Assembly (NCBI GenBank): GCA_036666555.1 | Contig: JAVWVS010000044.1 | Span: 1 to 11,540, forward strand | Length of the DNA: 11,540 nt | Source of the DNA: UMGS1251 sp036666555 | Lineage (GTDB): Bacteria; Bacillota; Clostridia; Lachnospirales; Lachnospiraceae | Direction: 5' to 3' | In this document: positions 7,496 to 11,540 of the stretch, in pieces | Position numbering within the stretch: the stretch's first letter is position 1 | Layout: every line of letters begins with the position of its first letter | Notes under the pieces: generated by a model | Told to the model about the DNA's origin: nothing | What the model saw: the letters and a program-made list of their open reading frames with translations, nothing else | The model's database searches: none | Translations under genes and position numbers: made by a program

Positions 7496-8290
7496 TTAAA
7501 CAGAGGTCAACGACTGTTTTAGCTCAGGATATCTGTCTCGTCCTACGGGCAGAGTAGTTCCATCTGAAAGAATTGCCTTATAACGTTTCAATGATTGTAA
7601 ATGCTGACGGTTAATAATATAGCTTCGATGTATTTGTAAAAAATGAGGATAGTTGATATCCTTCATTCGTATGCGAGAGGAAAAAGAGCCAGTGTCCGTG
7701 CAAATGGTGCAGAGCTTGTCATCCGCCTTGATATATATAATATTGGCTGGATATAAAAAATGCATGGTTCCGTTGGTATCTAGAAAGGATAATTTCTCTT
7801 GCCTTTTTGAAATAAGATTATTGAGCAATCGTTGGTCAAAAATTTTTGTTTGAGGAATGGGAGGGAGGGCAGTTACTTCTTCCGAAGCAGGAAGGAATTT
7901 TACGTGGGTAGCATTGGCAAGCAATAGCTTTAAATCATCTTCCTTTTGCGTCCACACAAAAGTAAAATGAACTTTTGCAATTAAGTTACAGTTATCTTCT
8001 TCACCGGTCATAGTGAAACGCCCATAAGTAACCCATAATTTACGCTCGTGGGACAACAAGGTGTATTCTTCTTCGGTAATGCGAACAGGGGCTTCTTGTA
8101 TTTCTTCAGCAATAGTATCTGCAAAGGCAGAAATACCGTGTGTATAGAGAACATCATAATCTCCCATCCAAACAAAATCCGAATCCAGATAGGTCATAAA
8201 TGCATTCATTTGTTTGTTGGCAAAAAAATGAATGACGTCCTTCGTAATAGCAACAACTTCTTGCTTTGTATAATGGTAAAATTTACTCAT
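7496..8290 (-). CDS. LytTR transcriptional regulator with N-terminal NTF2/SnoaL-like domain
   Basis: A 264-residue protein without a response-regulator receiver domain. Residues about 6-130 look like an NTF2/SnoaL-type alpha-beta fold: an opening helix ending VIHFFANKQMNAFMTYL, then DFVWMGDYDVLYTHG, EEYTLLSHERKLWVTYGRF and a paired strand VHFTFVW. Residues about 160-262 are a LytTR DNA-binding domain with NIIYIKADDKLCTI, FLQIHRSYIINR (217-228) and LPVGRDRY (247-254). It is therefore likely a one-component regulator in which the NTF2-like pocket could bind a small ligand. The ribosome binding site AAGGAAAA lies just upstream of the ATG. It leads an operon with a DUF1232 protein and an MFS transporter and has its own promoter (8325-8353), so it probably controls these genes and perhaps the divergent nucleotidase. 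Confidence 0.88.
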   Translation of the reverse strand: MSKFYHYTKQEVVAITKDVIHFFANKQMNAFMTYLDSDFVWMGDYDVLYTHGISAFADTIAEEIQEAPVRITEEEYTLLSHERKLWVTYGRFTMTGEEDNCNLIAKVHFTFVWTQKEDDLKLLLANATHVKFLPASEEVTALPPIPQTKIFDQRLLNNLISKRQEKLSFLDTNGTMHFLYPANIIYIKADDKLCTICTDTGSFSSRIRMKDINYPHFLQIHRSYIINRQHLQSLKRYKAILSDGTTLPVGRDRYPELKQSLTSV

Positions 8291-8324
8291 GTGATTTTCC
8301 TTTCCGATGCTTCACGCTGTTATC

Positions 8325-8353
8325 ATAATAACGCATTATTTTTGAATTTTCAA
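8325..8353 (-). promoter_or_regulatory. Promoter of the LytTR-DUF1232-MFS operon
   Basis: On the minus strand, TTGAAA (8348-8353) and TATTAT (8325-8330) are spaced by 17 bp. Two small inverted repeats overlap the hexamers: TTGAA-tt-TTCAA (8342-8353) at the -35 and GTTAT-cata-ATAAC (8319-8332) across the -10. The repeats are possible operator sites, for example for autoregulation. Confidence 0.65.
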
Positions 8354-8412
8354 GGCAAACACAAAAGGATTATTTGTTGATCCATGTAAGCATCCCATTG
8401 GTCGTAACCGTA

Positions 8413-8441
8413 TTGACAATGAAAAATGAATGAAATATACT
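8413..8441 (+). promoter_or_regulatory. Promoter of the nucleotidase-moaC-mogA cluster
   Basis: A perfect -35 TTGACA (8413-8418) and the -10 hexamer TATACT (8436-8441) are separated by 17 bp. It reads away from the LytTR promoter, whose -35 is about 60 bp to the left, so a regulator bound in between could affect both. The leader to the ATG is about 50 nt. Confidence 0.85.
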
Positions 8442-8497
8442 GAGAAGTAGTTAGTGTTGCCAAAGAATGGGTAGGGAACAAAGAGAGGGACAAAGAA

Positions 8498-10543
8498 ATG
8501 AAGAAGATGAAAAAAGTATGGGTTCTGTTTGCAGTGTTTGTGCTAGCCTTTACCATGAACGTAAACGTATACGCAGAGGATGAACCGGCCACAGTGGCCT
8601 TAGTGTCCCCGGTGAACATCAAAATTGTACATACCAATGATACTCATGGACGCGCATATGAAGGTCAAGATGGAGCGAGTAATATTGGGGCTAAGGCGAC
8701 GATTGCAGGGTTTGATAAAGTAAAGGCAGTTGCCAATAGTGCAGATCCTAAGTATGGAGGAAGGAGAGCAGACTTTATCTTAGATGCAGGAGATCTCTTT
8801 CATGGATTGTCTTTTGCAACCATAGATCAAGGAGACAGTATCGCTCAGATTATTGGGGCAGTGGGATATGATGCGATTTCTCCCGGGAACCATGACTGGA
8901 ATTACGGTCAGGAGCGATTGAAAGAATTAGAAAGCAAGGTACAATTTAGGAACCCAGGTTTTAGGATGCTGGCAGGTAATATTGAAAAAAATGGACTGTT
9001 TTTTGGGGATACTCAAAAGATTGTGAAAGAGATAGATGGAGTAAAAGTGGGTGTCTTTGGTGTCAGTGATCCTAGAATCAAAGAAGATGTGGCACCTTAT
9101 CAAGTAGAGGGTCTTACATTTCAAGATGAGGTAACTTATGCGAATCAGATGGCAGCGCAGTTGCGAACGACGGATGGCTGCGAGGTAGTCATTGCAGTAT
9201 CTCATGGTTTAGAGTTAGAAGCTTTTGTAGCACAGACAAAGGGAATAGATGTGTTGGTTGGTGGACATGAGCACCAGGTTATTAATAAATCCATATCCAA
9301 TGCAGATGGAAAATCAGTACTGGTAGTAGAAACTGGATATTATTTCAACAATATTGGTGTGATTTCGTTGGTATATGATCAGACTCAAAAAGTAGTCACA
9401 GCAGCTACGGAAATAGCTGTATCAGCGTCAGAAGCAGGGACTCTTTCACTGGATACGGAGGCGCAAGGGGTGCAGGACTTGATGACACAGATGAAAAATG
9501 ATCAGGCAGTTGTAAAAAATAAGGGAGTAGGAACTTCCACTACAGAACTGTCATGGGGCTGGCCCGAGGTCAGAATTTCTGAACAGCCCATTGGGCGGGT
9601 CATTACCGATTCCTATCTCAGTGTTTCGGGAGCGGATATTGCATTTGAAAATGCAGGGGGAATTCGAGCAGGTATTCCAAAGGGGATGATTACCAGAGGA
9701 AATGTTATTGATATCTCGCCGTTTGGAAACTATCTGGAGACTAGAACCATAAAAGGTTCGGATATTCGAGGAGTATTGGAAACTTCTTTAGAAATTGGAA
9801 GACAAAGTAAAGAAGCTTATGATGTGGACCCAGGAGGAAATAACTATCCTAAAAATAGTGGTAGTTATTTGCAATGTGGCGGATTACATGTTACTTATGA
9901 TATGGCCAAAGCACAAGGACAAAGAATTCAAAATATGGAAGTGGTAAAATTAGATGGGACAACAACACCGTTTCAAGAAGGAGCGTTTTATACGGTTGCA
10001 TGTAGTAATTATTTGGCGACCGCTTCGGAATATCCTGCATTTGCAGCATCTGCGAAACTGGCAGAATATCCTACCTGCGAAGAATCCATTATTTCCTATG
10101 TAGGGAAAGGGGATGCAACCATCCAAAGTTCAGCCAATCGTGTGCGTATGGATTCTATTCCAACGCCTCTACCAAAAGAGATGGTGACGGTTCAATATAC
10201 AGCAGAAAAAGGTGGTACCATTACAGGGGAACAAAATCAAACGATAGAACGAGGTACTGATGCATCTGTGGTAAAAGCAGTGGCGGACAGTGGCTATCAG
10301 TTTAAAGCGTGGTCGGATGGAGTGAAGACAGCAGAACGTACGGATAAAACCGTTGATAAAAATATAAGTGTCATAGCAGCATTTACAAAAACAACAGCTG
10401 TTGCAGATAAGAAAACTCCTGCAAAACCTGCAGCGAAAACAGCAGATGGAACACCAATTGGCAGTGTCTTGGTAATGCTGGCGGGAGCATTTTTGGTAAC
10501 GGTTTATGATTATAAGAAACAGTCAAAGAAAAGCAGTCATTAA
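8498..10543 (+). CDS. Exported 5'-nucleotidase / UshA-type metallophosphatase, membrane anchored
   Basis: A 681-residue secreted enzyme expected to hydrolyse nucleotides or related phosphoesters outside the membrane. The signal peptide spans residues 1-26, with likely cleavage after VYA. The metallophosphatase domain has both metal-site sets: HTNDTHG (Asp48, His50), DAGD (Asp99), GNHD (Asn131-Asp133), VSHG (His236) and GGHEH (His257, His259). The 5'-nucleotidase C-terminal domain (about 350-545) has ENAGGIRAG (384-392) and ISPFGNYLE, the usual substrate-site region. Residues 563-632 resemble an InlB-type beta-grasp surface repeat (VQYTAEKGGTITGE, GYQFKAWSDG). A linker rich in Pro, Ala and Lys follows, then a membrane helix (about 655-670) and a basic tail. 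No LPXTG motif is present, so it is probably held by the helix. GAGGG (8485-8489) lies 8 nt before the ATG. The exact substrate is unknown. Confidence 0.93.
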   Translation: MKKMKKVWVLFAVFVLAFTMNVNVYAEDEPATVALVSPVNIKIVHTNDTHGRAYEGQDGASNIGAKATIAGFDKVKAVANSADPKYGGRRADFILDAGDLFHGLSFATIDQGDSIAQIIGAVGYDAISPGNHDWNYGQERLKELESKVQFRNPGFRMLAGNIEKNGLFFGDTQKIVKEIDGVKVGVFGVSDPRIKEDVAPYQVEGLTFQDEVTYANQMAAQLRTTDGCEVVIAVSHGLELEAFVAQTKGIDVLVGGHEHQVINKSISNADGKSVLVVETGYYFNNIGVISLVYDQTQKVVTAATEIAVSASEAGTLSLDTEAQGVQDLMTQMKNDQAVVKNKGVGTSTTELSWGWPEVRISEQPIGRVITDSYLSVSGADIAFENAGGIRAGIPKGMITRGNVIDISPFGNYLETRTIKGSDIRGVLETSLEIGRQSKEAYDVDPGGNNYPKNSGSYLQCGGLHVTYDMAKAQGQRIQNMEVVKLDGTTTPFQEGAFYTVACSNYLATASEYPAFAASAKLAEYPTCEESIISYVGKGDATIQSSANRVRMDSIPTPLPKEMVTVQYTAEKGGTITGEQNQTIERGTDASVVKAVADSGYQFKAWSDGVKTAERTDKTVDKNISVIAAFTKTTAVADKKTPAKPAAKTADGTPIGSVLVMLAGAFLVTVYDYKKQSKKSSH

Positions 10544-10566
10544 TGAGATGAAAAGAGGAAAACAAT

Positions 10567-11055
10567 ATGGAATTGACACATTTTAATGAACAGGGAAAAG
10601 CGGTGATGGTAGACGTATCAGAAAAGGCGGATACCGTACGGGAGGCAATTGCCAAAGGAACAATTAAGGTGAACCAAGCGGTATATGATGCTATTGAAGC
10701 GGGCACTATGGAAAAGGGGGATGTGCTTGGTGTTGCAGTGACCGCAGGAATTATGGGAGCAAAACGGACTTCGGAGCTGATACCCATGTGTCATATTTTA
10801 TTGATTAGTAATTGTAAAATTACATTTGAAAAGAACCCTCAAAAGCGAGAGCTGTATTGTACGTGTAAAGTTAAAGTGACGGGGAAGACCGGCGTGGAGA
10901 TGGAAGCTTTGACAGGAGTAAGTGTTGCTTTGTTGACGGTTTATGATATGTGTAAAGCACTGGATAAATTTATGGAAATCGGAAGTATTTATCTGGAGAA
11001 AAAGACTGGTGGAAAAAGTGGCGACATTCAAAATCCTAGAACGGAGGAAGCATGA
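10567..11055 (+). CDS. moaC: Cyclic pyranopterin monophosphate synthase
   Basis: MoaC turns 3',8-cyclo-7,8-dihydro-GTP into cyclic pyranopterin monophosphate, an early cytoplasmic step of molybdenum cofactor synthesis. The 162 residues match the family's usual length. Visible motifs are LTHFNEQGKAVMVDVSEK (3-20), EKGDVLGVA (49-57), GAKRTSELIPMCH (64-76), VEMEALTGVSVALLTVYDMC and DKFM. The catalytic-type residues Lys50, His76, Asp127 and Lys130 sit one position from the E. coli numbering (Lys51, His77, Asp128, Lys131). The residue after His76 is Ile where most members have Pro. GAGG (10555-10558) lies 8 nt before the ATG. The gene begins 23 bp after the nucleotidase stop and overlaps mogA by its stop codon, so the three are probably one transcript. 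Confidence 0.96.
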   Translation: MELTHFNEQGKAVMVDVSEKADTVREAIAKGTIKVNQAVYDAIEAGTMEKGDVLGVAVTAGIMGAKRTSELIPMCHILLISNCKITFEKNPQKRELYCTCKVKVTGKTGVEMEALTGVSVALLTVYDMCKALDKFMEIGSIYLEKKTGGKSGDIQNPRTEEA

Positions 11056-11540
11056 TGGAGTGGAAAACAGCAATTATCACATTAAGCGATAAAGGTTATA
11101 GGAAAGAAAGAGAGGATAAAAGTGGTCCGCTAATCAAACAACTTTTGGAAGGAAGTCCCTATGATGTAAGAGCGGAGATTCTTTTGCCGGATGAGCAAAA
11201 AAGGATTGAAACGGAGCTGTGCCGATTATGTGACCAAGAGAAGATGGATTTGATTTTGACAACGGGGGGAACCGGATTTGCACCACGGGACTGCACTCCG
11301 GAAGCAACTCTTTCAGTGGCTACCAAAAATGCACCTGGGATTGCAGAGGCTATGAGAAGCTGCTCCTTACATGTAACACCAAGAGCCATGCTAAGCAGAG
11401 GAGTATCGGTGATTCGGGGAGGGACTTTAATTATCAACTTACCAGGCAGCCCCAAAGCGGTAAAAGAAAACTTGGAATTCATTTTGCCTGCATTAGAACA
11501 TGGACTTGGCATTTTAAAAGGAACAGCTGGAGAATGTGGT
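11055..11540 (+). CDS. mog: Molybdopterin adenylyltransferase MogA/MoaB family (3' end beyond window)
   Basis: This family adenylylates molybdopterin with ATP before molybdenum insertion. 162 residues are present and the frame is open at the window edge. Motifs are AIITLSDKG (6-14), REDKSGPL, the pterin-site LTTGGTGFAPRDCTPEAT (68-85), RGGTLIINLPGSP (121-133) and KAVKENLEFILPALEHG. Asp46 and Asp79 sit where functional aspartates lie in MogA. Two starts are possible: ATG 11052 overlaps the moaC stop as ATGA, and ATG 11055 as TGATG. The GGAGG at 11043-11047 is 4 nt from the first and 7 nt from the second, so 11055 is preferred. Length and end pattern suggest the protein is nearly complete here. 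MogA versus MoaB cannot be decided by eye. Confidence 0.93.
   Translation, partial: MEWKTAIITLSDKGYRKEREDKSGPLIKQLLEGSPYDVRAEILLPDEQKRIETELCRLCDQEKMDLILTTGGTGFAPRDCTPEATLSVATKNAPGIAEAMRSCSLHVTPRAMLSRGVSVIRGGTLIINLPGSPKAVKENLEFILPALEHGLGILKGTAGECG

Noticed and set aside
8367..8383. Short hairpin GGATTA...TGATCC between the divergent promoters, considered as a terminator
   Set aside because: The stem is weak with a G-T pair and no T tract follows on either strand.
10383..10787. 134-codon minus-strand open frame across the nucleotidase-moaC junction
   Set aside because: It is antisense to two well-supported genes and has no motif or plausible start signal.

Overview
The window reads as chromosomal DNA of a low-GC, Gram-positive anaerobe of the class Clostridia, most likely Lachnospiraceae-like. 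The basis is the AGGAGG-type ribosome binding sites, sigma-A-type TTGACA/TATACT promoters, a clostridial pyruvate phosphate dikinase whose catalytic residues sit one position from the Clostridium symbiosum numbering, a feoA-feoA-feoB-small Cys-rich protein iron operon, and a LytTR one-component regulator. No species can be named from the sequence alone. There are no tRNA or rRNA genes, insertion sequences, phage genes or CRISPR arrays, and every intergenic gap is under 300 bases.

Layout. Bases 1-183 form a leader with a candidate promoter and a terminator-like hairpin before ppdK (184-2811), which ends at a strong intrinsic terminator (2859-2905). A near-consensus promoter overlapping a 14-bp palindrome and followed by a Fur-box-like site drives the ferrous iron operon: feoA1 (3037-3246), feoA2 (3297-3533), feoB (3545-5725) and a 45-residue FeoB-associated Cys-rich membrane protein (5667-5804) whose start lies inside the end of feoB. 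Converging on this operon, with only 17 bp between stop codons, is a minus-strand cluster running from 8290 down to 5822. It encodes a LytTR regulator with an N-terminal NTF2/SnoaL-like domain, a DUF1232 (YkvA-like) membrane protein and an MFS transporter. Divergent from it, from its own consensus promoter, is an exported, membrane-anchored 5'-nucleotidase-type metallophosphatase (8498-10543). This is followed without a visible terminator by the molybdenum cofactor genes moaC (10567-11055) and mogA/moaB (from 11055, cut by the window edge).

How the genes work together. PPDK interconverts pyruvate and PEP in central metabolism. The feo genes import Fe(II) under probable iron control. The LytTR-DUF1232-MFS set looks like a small self-contained regulator/transporter operon of unknown substrate. 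The nucleotidase probably releases nucleosides and phosphate outside the membrane; its linkage to Moco synthesis could reflect purine breakdown by molybdenum hydroxylases, but that link is inference. Most of the window is ordinary core or accessory metabolism. The points most worth a second look are the feo control region, the 59-bp feoB/small-gene overlap, the NTF2-LytTR regulator operon, the ppdK leader hairpin, and the nucleotidase-moaC-mogA arrangement.
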